Shown here: one piece after another, positions 1-12,003 of the stretch
Position numbering within the stretch: the stretch's first letter is position 1
Layout: each line of letters opens with the position of its first letter
Assembly: GCA_963704405.1 (NCBI GenBank)
Contig: OY969903.1
Location: forward strand, 4,650,001 to 4,714,000
From: MFD01213-c1 sp963704405
Lineage (GTDB): Bacteria > Planctomycetota > Phycisphaerae > Tepidisphaerales > Tepidisphaeraceae
Length of the DNA stretch: 64,000 bases
Direction of reading: 5' to 3'
Notes under the pieces: generated by a model
Told to the model about the DNA's origin: nothing
What the model saw: only the letters and a program-made list of their open reading frames with translations
Databases searched by the model: none
Translations under genes and position numbers: made by a program

Positions 1-1
1 T

Positions 2-85
2 CGCATCATCAATGAAGTAAGAGGAGTGAACCGGGTGGTCTATGACATCAGTTCCAAGCCGCCCGCAACTATAGAGTGGGAATAG
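2..85 (+). CDS. guaA: GMP synthase, C-terminal end (partial)
   Basis: Twenty-seven codons and a TAG stop are visible; the rest lies before the window. The peptide ends NRVVYDISSKPPATIEWE, which closely matches the conserved C-terminus of GMP synthase (glutamine-hydrolysing), the enzyme that aminates XMP to GMP in purine synthesis. The tail forms the end of the dimerisation/XMP-binding domain. A decayed transposase gene lies immediately downstream in the opposite orientation. Identification rests only on this short but highly diagnostic tail. Confidence 0.85.
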   Translation, partial: RIINEVRGVNRVVYDISSKPPATIEWE

Positions 86-110
86 GCTTAATAGATTCAC
101 CCAAGCCTTT

Positions 111-1176
111 TTAAATCGCACAGCGCCGTGTCGCGCAAATCGTTTTGATTAGATCGGGAACGAGGCAGACTCTCCGCCACGCCTCCACCGCGGCTTGCTT
201 CAGATCGTCCCACGTTGCGTACAGTCGATTCGACCAGAAGTGGCTTAGCAGATAATGCCAGAGATTCTCTGCTGGATTCAGTTCCGGCGACTTGGGCGGT
301 AGATGTACCAGCGTCACGTTCGAAGGAATTTGCAACGCCGCAGCGGTGTGCCAGCCGGCCTGATCCAGCACCATGACTGCGTGAACGTCGGCGGGCAGTT
401 CGCGTGAGAACTGCTCCAGGAACCTGTTCATCGTGTCAGTGTTCACATGCGGTGTGACAAGGCCACAGACATCGCCCGTTGCGGGGCAGGCGGCGGAGTA
501 GATGTACAGCGATTGGTACTGGGTCTGTCCAAAGGCACGCGGGCGAGTGCCCACGCGGGCCCAGACCCGGGTGATGGTGCCGTGTTGTCCGAAGCGGGCC
601 TCGTCCTGGTAATAGCTCAGGATGCGTTTGTGCGGATGATCTTGTTGTATCTCCTCCAATCGTTCAGGAAGGATCTTTTTTAAAAAGCTCCTGCGCAGCC
701 GGATCGGTGTCCGGATGAGTCGTTCGCGGCATCAGGTCGTTGTATCCCAGCCGATGCAACAGACAGTGAATGCCCGGGAGCGAATAGAGCTTGCCGAACC
801 ATTCTTCATTTTTCTGCCGGAGGATCGGGCCGTTGCACGCCGCCAGCCCTTGCTCTGGCGGTGGACCGGCCTCGAGCATCGCGACCAGATGCTCCTGTTC
901 TTCAATGGTGAGTTTTGGTGAAGCGCTGCGTTGCTTGCGAACTCGCAGAGCATCCATGCCGCCGACGCGATACCGCCCGACCCACTCGTCCACGAATTGC
1001 CGAGAGCGGCCGACGCCATCGGCGATCTGCTCGCGCGTCATCTCCGGCCTGTCTCCCAGCCCTTCACCCGCCAGCAGCACCACACGGTAACGGTCGCGCT
1101 ACCTGGCCGCCGATTCATCGCGGATTAATTGACGCAAGCGAGTGGCGTCGTCGGGGTTCTTCCAGTTGAGCTTCAT
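111..1176 (-). pseudogene. IS630-family transposase, decayed (stop plus frameshift)
   Basis: Two lesions interrupt one IS630-type reading frame. From an ATG at 1176 the frame reads MKLNWKNPDDATRLRQLIRD, then hits an in-frame TAG at 1101-1099 where most relatives would have a sense codon. It continues as an N-terminal helix-turn-helix region (REQIADGVGRSRQFVDEWVG) to a stop at 664. The catalytic half (659-111) lies in the +1 frame and has YYQDEARFG, VMVLDQAGWH and SPELNPAENLW, the DDE triad of the family. The two halves join at a run of six A on the minus strand (681-676) as FLKKILPERLEEI. The A run could be a slippage site, but the upstream TAG argues that the copy is dead. I could not find convincing terminal inverted repeats. 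It sits directly after guaA. Confidence 0.8.
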
Positions 1177-1178
1177 GT

Positions 1179-1202
1179 CGCGTCTCCGGAGTAAGAGACG
1201 CG
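1179..1202. repeat. 8-bp inverted repeat upstream of decayed transposase
   Basis: CGCGTCTC and GAGACGCG form an 8-bp perfect stem around an 8-base loop just upstream of the transposase ATG. It may be a subterminal hairpin of the IS or a structure that limits read-through into the transposase gene. Function is inferred only from position. Confidence 0.5.
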
Positions 1203-1561
1203 AGCATGCCACAACCTGCATCGCAGCGCTACCGAGCAAGCGCCGAACCTGGCGCGCGGGAATCAATCAGAATCCGGATAAGCTCTTCATAAGAAGCATC
1301 CCGTATATCAGATCCTCCTCCAGCGGGCCGGTTTTGTCTGCACTCCCAAGCAACAACTCCGGCTCGCTTTTTTATTTTCGTATCCGATCGCAGCATGTAC
1401 TCATGCGCAGCCAAAGGATCTGCCTCAAATCACCATGCTCGCATTCTGTCACTTCCGCTCACTGGCCTCTGGGCCGGACCCTTCGACATCGGCCAGTACG
1501 CCTCCACTCAGAACAAGATGGGGAATAGACGCCACACCCTCTCGCGCAGAAGATATCGCGC
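1203..1561. other. Intergenic region, no gene seen
   Basis: This stretch separates the decayed IS from the oxidoreductase gene. Short open frames exist on both strands, but none has a family signature or a good ribosome binding site. No tRNA, terminator or repeat was recognised. Confidence 0.5.
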
Positions 1562-2611
1562 ATGCAGAAACTCGCCGTGGGCATCATCGGCTTTGGCCGC
1601 ATCGGCAACGAACACCTGGATTGGCTGCGCCATTGCCCGGCCGCCGCGCCTGTCGCCGTCGCTGATGCAACGGCCGCCCGGCGGGAAAAAGCTCAATCGC
1701 TCGGCGTCACCGCCTATGAAAATGCCGAAGACCTGCTGAACGATTCCAGGGTCGATGCCGTCCTCATCGCCACGCCAACCGCGATGCACTGCGATCACGC
1801 GCTGGCGGCCCTGGCTGCCGGCAAGCATGTGATGATCGAAAAGCCGATGGCCCTGGATCTTCCCCAGTCCCGCCGCATTGTTGCAGAGGCGGTCGCCCGC
1901 AAACGTCTCGTCAGCGTCTTCCACAATCGCCGGTGGGATATTGATTACCTCACCGTCAAAGCCGCCATTAGTTCCGGCGGGTTCGGCCATATCATCAACG
2001 TCGAAAGCCGCCTTGGCCAATACGCCAGTTGCGTCGGCCCTGCCACCCCGGAATGGCGCCCCGGTTGGCGCAACGAAGCCAGCTTCGGCGGAGGCGGCCT
2101 GTATGACTGGGGCTCCCACTTCATCGACCAGCTCTGGCGGCTGCTCTGGCCGGCCAAGCCCCTCCGCGTCTTCGCTCAGCTTCGCGGCAACGTCTGGACC
2201 AAAGACTGCGACGATTTCGCCAGAGTCCTCATCGACTTTGACAACAGCGCCGTCGGCCTCGTCGAGATCAACACCACCACCATGCGCCCGCTCCCGCGCT
2301 GGCACATCGACGGAACCCGCGGCTCCGCCGACAGCCCGCACAGCCTTCAGTTCGACCTGAAAACCTGGGCCGAGCTTTCCTTCACCCCCGCGGCAAAAGA
2401 CGCTGCCACCGAACTGCTCCCCACCGCCGGTGAAGGTCTGAACGAAATAGAAATCTGGAACCGCTTCGCTGCCGCCACCCGCGGCGAAGGCCAACCCGCC
2501 GTCACCGTCGCCAGCGTGCTCCCCACCATGGCCCTGCTGGATGCCGCCAGAGAAAGCAGCCGAACCGGCATAGCGGTGACATTAGGAACGGACTTGGCTT
2601 GGGTGTATTGA
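1562..2611 (+). CDS. Gfo/Idh/MocA family NAD(P)-dependent oxidoreductase
   Basis: The 349-residue protein begins with a Rossmann nucleotide-binding motif (VGIIGFGRIGNEH, about residues 6-18). It carries the EKPMALDL motif near residue 94, whose Lys is the catalytic/cofactor-contacting residue of the family. The C-terminal half is the alpha/beta sheet domain that binds a sugar or cyclitol, with GGGLYDWGSHFIDQL giving the conserved D-x3-H. Members oxidise or reduce sugars, inositols or sugar acids; the substrate here cannot be told. It stands alone between a decayed IS and the convergent gcvP gene. The ATG at 1562 is the only good start; no strong Shine-Dalgarno sequence precedes it. Confidence 0.85.
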   Translation: MQKLAVGIIGFGRIGNEHLDWLRHCPAAAPVAVADATAARREKAQSLGVTAYENAEDLLNDSRVDAVLIATPTAMHCDHALAALAAGKHVMIEKPMALDLPQSRRIVAEAVARKRLVSVFHNRRWDIDYLTVKAAISSGGFGHIINVESRLGQYASCVGPATPEWRPGWRNEASFGGGGLYDWGSHFIDQLWRLLWPAKPLRVFAQLRGNVWTKDCDDFARVLIDFDNSAVGLVEINTTTMRPLPRWHIDGTRGSADSPHSLQFDLKTWAELSFTPAAKDAATELLPTAGEGLNEIEIWNRFAAATRGEGQPAVTVASVLPTMALLDAARESSRTGIAVTLGTDLAWVY

Positions 2612-2765
2612 CCACCCCTTTGCAGGAACCGGCATTCACGTAGTACAGGCGCGGCGCCTATGCTTGATGCCGTTCAACACCGTCGAGACACCCGCGCGGC
2701 TTTAAAGGTTGCACTGCTTCATGCGAACTGTTTGGTGTCAGTTGTGCTGTTGACCTGCCGGCGGC

Positions 2766-5696
<2,931 letters not shown>

Positions 5697-5797
5697 GGCT
5701 CTCAAAAAAGAAAATCCGGGCGCACAATCGCACCCGGCGTCCAGCTCCATCGTCCCGCAGCGCGGCCATTTTCAGCAGCCGTGGGGGACCGAAAAAT

Positions 5798-6178
5798 TCA
5801 ATGCCCCGTCTGCTTCAAATACTCATTCGCCGGCAAGAGTTTATTCACCTCATCCGCATTCGTCACCTTCACCTTGACCATCCACCCCGCCCCGAACGGA
5901 TCGCGATTGACGATGCCCGGATCATTTGAAAGTTCGCCGTTGATTTCGGTGATGGTTCCGCTGACGCCGCTGTACAGATCGCTGGTCGCCTTGACTGATT
6001 CAATTTCCCCAAACCGCGAACCGGCTGAAACTTCATCCCCCACCTTTGGCAGCGCCACATAAGTGATGTCCGTCAATTCATCGGCGGCGATTTGCGAGAT
6101 GCCAATGACGACGACACCGCCGTCGAGCTTATGCCATTCGTGCGTCTGAAGATACCGGCGATCAGAAGGTGTCGACAT
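5798..6178 (-). CDS. gcvH: Glycine cleavage system H protein
   Basis: Lipoyl carrier protein of the glycine cleavage system, about 126 residues, the usual size. It opens with the typical YLQTHEWHKLDGG strand. The lipoylated lysine lies in GEIESVKATSDLYSGVSG, and the conserved NDPGIVNRDPFGAGWMVK segment follows. It shuttles the methylamine from GcvP to GcvT and the reduced lipoate to dihydrolipoamide dehydrogenase, which is not encoded here. I chose the ATG at 6178 (MSTPSDRRYL); a longer frame from 6214 adds 12 unconserved residues. It lies between gcvT (58 bp upstream) and gcvP. Confidence 0.97.
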   Translation of the reverse strand: MSTPSDRRYLQTHEWHKLDGGVVVIGISQIAADELTDITYVALPKVGDEVSAGSRFGEIESVKATSDLYSGVSGTITEINGELSNDPGIVNRDPFGAGWMVKVKVTNADEVNKLLPANEYLKQTGH

Positions 6179-6236
6179 AAGTAGCACGGGCGCCTTGCCC
6201 GCGTCCAAAATCAATAGAGTTCAAGCCAAAATTTCT

Positions 6237-7331
6237 TCACGTTGCCCGCTTATAAAATGGCAGCTTCACCACTTTCGCCGGATTGAGCGTTCCTTTCAAA
6301 TCCGCCGACAACTGCGTTCCCTCAGCTGTCAGATTCGCGTCGACAAAAGCCATCGCGATACTTTTTCCCAGCGTCGGGCTGAGCGTTCCACTGGTGACTT
6401 CACCGACGACCTGCTCGCCGCTGCGGATCGGTGTGCCCTGGCGGGCGATTCGTTTGCCTTCCAGTTCCAGTCCCACGAGCTTGCGCTTTGGTCCGCTGGC
6501 GGCAATGTCCCGAAGCTTCGCGGCGCCGATGAAATCTTTGTTCAGATCAACCGCCCAGCCCAGCCCCGCCGAGAGGGGATCGATCGTTTCGCCAAGTTCA
6601 TGTCCATACAGCGGCATTCCCGCTTCCAGCCGCAGCGTGTCGCGCGCGCCAAGGCCGGCGGGCCGAATGGTTGCGCCGTCATGATCGGCCTTGCCGACCA
6701 GTTTGATCGCCATCGAAGCCATCTTCGCCGGGATGATAAGTTCGACGCCGTCCTCGCCGGTATAGCCGCTGCGGAAGACGGTGAACTTGATGAGCATGAA
6801 GCTGTCGCTGACGAACGAATATCGTTTCATCGACCGCAATTCCACCGGCAGGATTCCGGCCATGCGCTCGATGACCTTCGGCCCCTGGATGGCGACCATC
6901 GCGGTGTTTTCGGTGTTGTCCGCCATCTCAACTTCCAGGCGGCTTTCCTTCAACTGGCGGGTGAGATGGCTGACGATTTTTTCGCGATTGCTGCCGTTGC
7001 AGACCAGGATCCAGTTTTTGGAATCCTTGCTGATGATGATGTCATCGAGCACACCGCCGTCTTCGTTGCAGACCAGTGAATAGCGGCTCTGTCCGGTGCG
7101 CTGCTCGGAAACGTTGCGGGTAAGGACGCGATTGAGAAACGCCGCCGTGTCTTTGCCGGTGAAGGAAAGGCGGCCCATGTGCGAGACATCAAACAGGCTT
7201 CCGCTGTTGCGCGTCTGCGCGTGTTCATCGCCGATGCCGCGATAAAGGATAGGCATTTCCCACCCGGCGAAGTCGACCATCTTCGCGCCGGCAGAGACAT
7301 GAAAATCATAAAAAGGCGTCCGCTTCAGCAT
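6237..7331 (-). CDS. gcvT: Aminomethyltransferase (glycine cleavage T protein)
   Basis: T protein of the glycine cleavage system. It moves the methylene group from the GcvH lipoyl arm to tetrahydrofolate, releasing ammonia. The 364-residue length is normal. Seen are the N-terminal VDFAGWEMPILYRG segment, SLFDVSHMGR, the folate-site region GYTGEDGVELI, ARDTLRLEAGMPLYGHE and the C-terminal barrel ending KVVKLPFYKR. First gene of the gcvTHP operon, starting only 66 bp after the pseudopilin-like gene on the same strand. That gap holds no recognisable glycine riboswitch. Confidence 0.97.
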   Translation of the reverse strand: MLKRTPFYDFHVSAGAKMVDFAGWEMPILYRGIGDEHAQTRNSGSLFDVSHMGRLSFTGKDTAAFLNRVLTRNVSEQRTGQSRYSLVCNEDGGVLDDIIISKDSKNWILVCNGSNREKIVSHLTRQLKESRLEVEMADNTENTAMVAIQGPKVIERMAGILPVELRSMKRYSFVSDSFMLIKFTVFRSGYTGEDGVELIIPAKMASMAIKLVGKADHDGATIRPAGLGARDTLRLEAGMPLYGHELGETIDPLSAGLGWAVDLNKDFIGAAKLRDIAASGPKRKLVGLELEGKRIARQGTPIRSGEQVVGEVTSGTLSPTLGKSIAMAFVDANLTAEGTQLSADLKGTLNPAKVVKLPFYKRAT

Positions 7332-7397
7332 CGTCGGCGAAGGCTATCTGCCGTCTTAACGCAGGTCAAGCAACGACAACGGGCGAGAGAGAAACGG

Positions 7398-8219
7398 TCA
7401 CTCCTGCGGCGGCAGAAGCACGCTGTCATCCCCGTTCACTGGAGATGCCGCCAGCTTTCCGTCGGCGCTTGTGTAAATGTTGTCTCGCTGTGTGCCGCAG
7501 AAGGGGTTGTTTTGAAATTCCACGTGGCCATCGCCATAGAGCACATTCTGGCCATCACCTTCATGATTGGTGCTGTTTGCTTTTCTCATCTCCGATGAAG
7601 GCGACGCGATCGTGAGGCCAAGCACATTGCGTCCGTCGGTGGTGCCGGGGTTTAAATCCGCCGCCAGCGCGTAATCGGCGGACATGGAAAAGTTCCATAT
7701 TGCGGGCTTATCTTTATTTTCCAATGCACTCTTGTTGGGATACGGATTATTCAAGCTGTAACTCAGGTTCTTCCGCAAATCGGTGAAGTTTGAGCGGCTG
7801 GCGGGGCCGTCTTTCGCTCCGCCAAAGTCATCCCGTTCTGCATTACTGGATGGGCAGACGAACACCTCAGATGTGATGTCCTCTGTCCGCAGCAGCAGGA
7901 ACATCGCCGCCGTCACATCATTCTTCGGTCCATCGTTGCCAAACGGATTTACAATCGACACCCCTTGTCCCCACGTGGGTGTTACCTCCGCACCGGGGAC
8001 GAAGATGGTCTGCGGATAATGGCCATGATTTTCATTGGCATACAACAGCATCGCCTGCCCGATTTGTCGCAGGTTGCTGGCGCATTTCACCCTGTTTGCA
8101 GTCGGATGCGATCTGGGTTGATCCATCAGCAACACGAACAAACCGAATGCAAATACAACGATCACAGTAACAACTATAAACTGCATGGTGCGAATAATGG
8201 CAGGAGAAAGTCGCCGCAT
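7398..8219 (-). CDS. Pseudopilin-like membrane protein with H-X(n)-DG motif
   Basis: About 273 residues. One transmembrane helix sits near the N-terminus (IIRTMQFIVVTVIVVFAFGLFVLL), followed by the KCASNLRQIGQAMLLYANENHGHYP stretch typical of planctomycete type II secretion/pseudopilin-like proteins. Near the C-terminus lies NHEGDGQNVLYGDGHVEF, a variant of the H-X9-DG signature with ten intervening residues. Such proteins are present in many paralogues in planctomycetes and their exact job is unknown. The ATG at 8219 is preceded by GGAGG on the minus strand. The canonical prepilin cleavage motif is not evident. Same strand as, and just upstream of, gcvTHP; co-transcription is possible but functional linkage is doubtful. 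Confidence 0.8.
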   Translation of the reverse strand: MRRLSPAIIRTMQFIVVTVIVVFAFGLFVLLMDQPRSHPTANRVKCASNLRQIGQAMLLYANENHGHYPQTIFVPGAEVTPTWGQGVSIVNPFGNDGPKNDVTAAMFLLLRTEDITSEVFVCPSSNAERDDFGGAKDGPASRSNFTDLRKNLSYSLNNPYPNKSALENKDKPAIWNFSMSADYALAADLNPGTTDGRNVLGLTIASPSSEMRKANSTNHEGDGQNVLYGDGHVEFQNNPFCGTQRDNIYTSADGKLAASPVNGDDSVLLPPQE

Positions 8220-8336
8220 GGGAGGCCTCCGCGTGAGAGTGGGGAAATGCGCCAACGCGCCTTCATCACGCGCATCCCCTCCCAAAGGTTTCAGAAAGAT
8301 TTCGACATATCCCCCCGGCACCGCGGTCAAAGGGGC

Positions 8337-8528
8337 TTAGAGCCTCTAACCCAACCTCCCGCGCGTCGATGCGCCGCGGCATCGCGTCAGGATCGAGGCG
8401 TCGAAACGAAGCAGTATTGAATGAAATACGAGCGAGCTTCGACAACGAAGAGCCTGACGCGATGCCGCGCTCGACTGAGCTCGTCGAAGTCAAGCAGCGA
8501 CCGCGCGAGGTTGGGTTAGAGGCTCTTA
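8337..8528. repeat. MITE-like hairpin element with nested inverted repeats
   Basis: Two perfect inverted repeats are nested. The outer 20-bp arms are 8339-8358 and 8507-8526 (AGAGCCTCTAACCCAACCTC and its complement). The inner 17-bp arms are 8375-8391 and 8453-8469 (CGCGGCATCGCGTCAGG). Both tips carry the 13-bp core TTAGAGCCTCTAA/TAAGAGCCTCTAA seen elsewhere in the window. The element is about 190 bp and non-coding, and it lies between the divergent pseudopilin-like and purF genes. It could be a miniature inverted-repeat element or a REP-like element; no target duplication was identified. Confidence 0.75.
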
Positions 8529-8530
8529 GG

Positions 8531-9006
8531 AGGCTTCGAACTGATATTCATCCGTGAAGCTATCGGCCGATTGTCCCAAATCCGCTGGCGACGACTTCGC
8601 CGCGCGAGGCTCGCCGGCACCAGCACCGCGAATAAAGCGGCACACGCAAATCCAATCCGTGATTTCAGCATTTTCCCCTTAATTCGGTACAACAGTTGGC
8701 AAAGCCCCCAACCCGCATTCCCCCGGCGCGGATCGTATCATTTTGAGTTAATTGTGTTGAATCAGGCAGGGGTGAGGTTCTCGCGGTTGCATGCGCGATG
8801 TCACCCCCAGGGATCGTCGCAATTTTACGTTCATTTGACCCTGCTGATTCATCCTCGTAAGCTTCGGTCTTAATGCCTTTGGATCGTGTCGGAAACGATC
8901 ATGTCGGCAGCATTCCTCGCTTGCGGCCAAGCCGCATCGGCCTTCAGACTGATTTCAGCGTTCGTTAAGGCATCGCAACGACTCATCGCGATTAACGGAG
9001 ACCGTC
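8531..9006. other. Intergenic region upstream of purF
   Basis: About 475 bp without a credible gene. It should contain the purF promoter. I did not recognise a purine riboswitch or a clear PurR-type operator. The last bases provide the CGGAG ribosome binding site that supports the TTG start of purF. Confidence 0.4.
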
Positions 9007-10449
9007 TTGGCTGTTTCGCTTGAACTTTTTGACGAGTACGAAAAGAAGGAAAAGTGCGGTCTGTTTGGCGTCTGGGGAACCCCCGAAGCCTCTCAGATCG
9101 TCTTCCAGGGACTCTTCGCCCAGCAGCATCGCGGGCAGGAATCCGCCGGCATTGCCGTTTCCGACGGCACGACGCTCAACGGCCATACCGGCATGGGGCT
9201 GGTCAGCCAGATTTTTCAGCCGCGCATGCTGAAGGAAGAACTCGCCGGGCATTCCGCGATCGGTCACGTTCGTTATTCCACCACCGGTTCCAGCAAGCTG
9301 TGCAACGCGCAGCCGCTGCTGCGGCAATTTTCGCTCGGTCCGGTTGCAGTGGCGCATAACGGCAACCTGATTAACGCCGCATTGCTGCGCAGCGAATACG
9401 AGCAGCACGGCCACATTTTCCAATCGACCACCGACACTGAAATCATCGTCCATCTTCTGGCCAAGCCGACGCACCTGGAAAAGAAAGACCCGCTTCCGCA
9501 CGTGCTCAAGCATTTGCAGGGCGCGTTCAGTTTGCTGTTCCTGTTTCCCGATCGCATTGAAGCGGTCCGCGATCCGTGGGGGGTGCGTCCGCTGGTCCTG
9601 GGCAAAACCTCGCAGGGCCATTGGTGCGTTGCCAGCGAAACGTGCGCGTTTGACGCCATCGACGCCCAATACATCCGCGAAGTCGAGCCCGGCGAGATCG
9701 TCCGGATCGATGACAACGGCATTTCCTCCCGCTTCTACGACAAGCCGGCGGTCGAGCAGGCGCATTGCGTTTTCGAACACGTTTATTTCGCCAACCCCGC
9801 GAGCAAAATCTTCGGCCAGACCGTCCACACTGTCCGCGAAAAAATGGGCCGCCAGCTCGCCCGCGAAGCACCGGTTGTTGCCGACTATGTCATGCCAATG
9901 CCCGACAGTGGCCGCAGCGCTGCCCTGGGCTTCGCCAAGGAATCCGCCATTCCCTTTGAAGAAGGGATCGTCCCCAACCGCTTTGTCGGTCGCACGTTCA
10001 TCCTGCCAAACCAGGGCCAGCGCGATCGCGCGGTGGCGATGAAGCTGAACATCATCCCCGATGTTGTGGAAGGACAGCGGATTGTGATTGTCGAAGATTC
10101 AGTCGTTCGCGGCACCACAACCCGTTCCAAGATGCGGGCCATCCGCCGAGCCGGGGCGAAGGAAATTCACCTGCGCGTGAGTTGTCCGCCAATCCGGCAT
10201 CCGTGCTTTTACGGGATCGACTTCCCCACCAGCGCGGAATTGATCGCGCACAATCGCACGGTTCCGCAGATCGCGGAATTCCTTGAAGTGGACAGCGTCG
10301 CGTATCTATCGCTGGAAGGAATGCTTTCCTGCGTGAAGCACGCGCCCAACAACTATTGCACAGCCTGCTGGAGCGGGCATTACAAGATTCCGATCGATCA
10401 GCCACAGAGTAAATTCAGCTTTGAGCGGGAACAACTGAAGATGTTCTGA
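9007..10449 (+). CDS. purF: Amidophosphoribosyltransferase
   Basis: First committed enzyme of purine synthesis: glutamine plus PRPP gives 5-phosphoribosylamine. The 480-residue protein starts with a short propeptide before EKCGLFGVWG; Cys17 is expected to become the N-terminal nucleophile after cleavage, as in the Bacillus-type enzyme. The glutaminase domain shows QQHRGQESAG and GHVRYSTTG. The PRPP loop is IVIVEDSVVRGTTTR. Cysteines in CPPIRHPCFYG and NNYCTACWSG match the Fe-S ligand region of the Bacillus type. The start is TTG at 9007, chosen because CGGAG lies eight bases upstream and the length before the nucleophile is normal. No other pur gene is adjacent. Confidence 0.97.
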   Translation: MAVSLELFDEYEKKEKCGLFGVWGTPEASQIVFQGLFAQQHRGQESAGIAVSDGTTLNGHTGMGLVSQIFQPRMLKEELAGHSAIGHVRYSTTGSSKLCNAQPLLRQFSLGPVAVAHNGNLINAALLRSEYEQHGHIFQSTTDTEIIVHLLAKPTHLEKKDPLPHVLKHLQGAFSLLFLFPDRIEAVRDPWGVRPLVLGKTSQGHWCVASETCAFDAIDAQYIREVEPGEIVRIDDNGISSRFYDKPAVEQAHCVFEHVYFANPASKIFGQTVHTVREKMGRQLAREAPVVADYVMPMPDSGRSAALGFAKESAIPFEEGIVPNRFVGRTFILPNQGQRDRAVAMKLNIIPDVVEGQRIVIVEDSVVRGTTTRSKMRAIRRAGAKEIHLRVSCPPIRHPCFYGIDFPTSAELIAHNRTVPQIAEFLEVDSVAYLSLEGMLSCVKHAPNNYCTACWSGHYKIPIDQPQSKFSFEREQLKMF

Positions 10450-10751
10450 GGCGGAGGCCCGTACCACGTTGGAGGTTCGGTCGTTCCGGCGGCTCGCTAT
10501 CCATGGCTAAAAAATCTTCCCCATAAGAACCAGTCACTTAGATCAAGGGGCTGGTCATTAAAACCTCGCCATCACTCACTATCCTGTTTCCTTCAATCTT
10601 TTCCCCCCCCGCCTCACGCATTTCATCTCATTATCGGCCCCGCATATCCTGCCTGAACCAGTAATCTCACCGATCCCGCACTCCGATAGTTTGTCAGGGC
10701 GTCTTTTCTAAAGGCGCAGTGCATCTGGGGATGCTGGTCAAGGAAAACCAA

Positions 10752-11796
10752 ATGATCGCAAGCACGGTGGAACCCGTTTCAACACATGCCTGGGAGCAGG
10801 CGCCGGCCGATACTCAACATTCAAGTCATCTGTCCAGCGGCGCTGACGCGGCCAACTCTGCCGACGCACGCGCAAACCATCTGGAGTGTGAGCCCCCTGT
10901 TGCCCGGCCGCAGAGCGTTTTGCTCGTCGATGATGATCCGATCATGCATGCGATTGTGAAGGCGACGCTCGCCGCCGACAAGCTGGCGATCTATACCGTC
11001 TCTGAAAGCGAAACCTCGCTGGAACTGGCAGCGCGGCTGCAGCCTGATCTCATCCTGCTGGATGTGGACATGCCCCATGTCGATGGGTTTGAAATCTGCG
11101 CCAGCTCAAGGCCGAAGCGATCACCGCACAAATCCCCGTGATGTTCCTCTCCGGCTTGTCCACCACCGGAGACAAAGCCCGGGGCCTGGACCTGGGCGCA
11201 GTGGATTTTGTCGGTAAGCCGTTCGATCCAATCGAACTCCGCGCAGGGTGCGCCGCTTCACTCCGCAACAAAGCCCTGATCGATCTTCTGGCGACACGCT
11301 GCCTGGTCGACGGCCACACGGGGCTGTGGAACCGCAGCTATTTTCAGGAGCGCCTTCAGGCGGAACTCAATCGCGTCAAGCGCGGCGGGCCGCCGATGTC
11401 GGTGATCCTGATGGATGTTGATCGGTTCAAATCGATCAACGATCAATATGGCCACACCTTCGGCGACCATGTGTTGAAGGAGGTCGCCAACATGCTCACC
11501 CGCCACGCCCGGCTGGAAGACGCCGCCTGCCGTTTCGGCGGTGAAGAATTCGCCATCATCGCCACCGGCGCTTCACTCGATGGCGCTAGTGTTTTCGCCG
11601 AGCGCTGCGCAGCGCAATGCAAACCATTCCCCTGCAATTTCGGAATCAGAAGGTGACGATCACCGCAAGCTTTGGTGTGGCGGCGGCATTGCCCGATTCG
11701 GCGACCCTGACAATCGAGCAAGCCGACCGCGCACTCTATCACGCCAAACGCGAAGGACGCAATCGCGTCGTGGCGGCGGCCTGTTCGATCGCATAA
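10752..11796 (+). CDS. Diguanylate cyclase response regulator (REC-GGDEF), frameshifted twice
   Basis: A REC domain (SVLLVDDDPIMH, phospho-acceptor region LLDVDMPHVDGFE, conserved Lys in FVGKPFDP) is followed by a GGDEF domain with an intact GGEEF active site (CRFGGEEFAII). This is a cyclic di-GMP synthase controlled by phosphorylation. The reading frame is broken twice. At 11098-11103 (TGCGCCAG) one base is missing before QLKAEAITAQIPVMF. At 11600-11606 (GAGCGCTG) one base is missing before LRSAMQTIPLQF. Restoring both gives a normal protein ending at the TAA at 11794-11796. Both sites abut GCGC, as do most other indels in this window, so sequencing error is likely. The start was taken as ATG 10752, preceded by AAGGAA. 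Confidence 0.75.
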
Positions 11797-11960
11797 TCCC
11801 GCCGCCGTTAATTCGCCCTGTGTTACATCTTTCCCCTCTCAGCCACCCCTCAGCAACATTTCGCTATCCCCTGCCGTCCCTGCCAATTAGGCTCCGGATC
11901 CCTGTTGTCAGGTACTTCTCCAGTTGACACACCTGCCCACTGGACTGCATATTTCCGGCC

Positions 11961-11973
11961 TAAGAGCCTCTAA
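11961..11973. promoter_or_regulatory. 13-bp near-palindrome TAAGAGCCTCTAA
   Basis: One of several copies of the same 13-bp core, here 30 bp before the ATG of the outer-membrane protein gene. The position suggests an operator or part of the leader transcript, but it also matches the tips of the hairpin element at 8337-8528, so it may be a mobile-element footprint. Confidence 0.45.
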
Positions 11974-12003
11974 GGGAATGAACACTAACCAACAGGAACG
12001 ACG

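Noticed and set aside
86..110. Terminal inverted repeats of the first IS630-type element
   Set aside because: I compared the TA-flanked sequence after guaA with sequence upstream of the transposase ATG and found no matching ends, so the element boundaries are not annotated.
1508..2494. 328-codon open frame on the minus strand
   Set aside because: Antisense to the Gfo/Idh/MocA gene, composition typical of a shadow frame.
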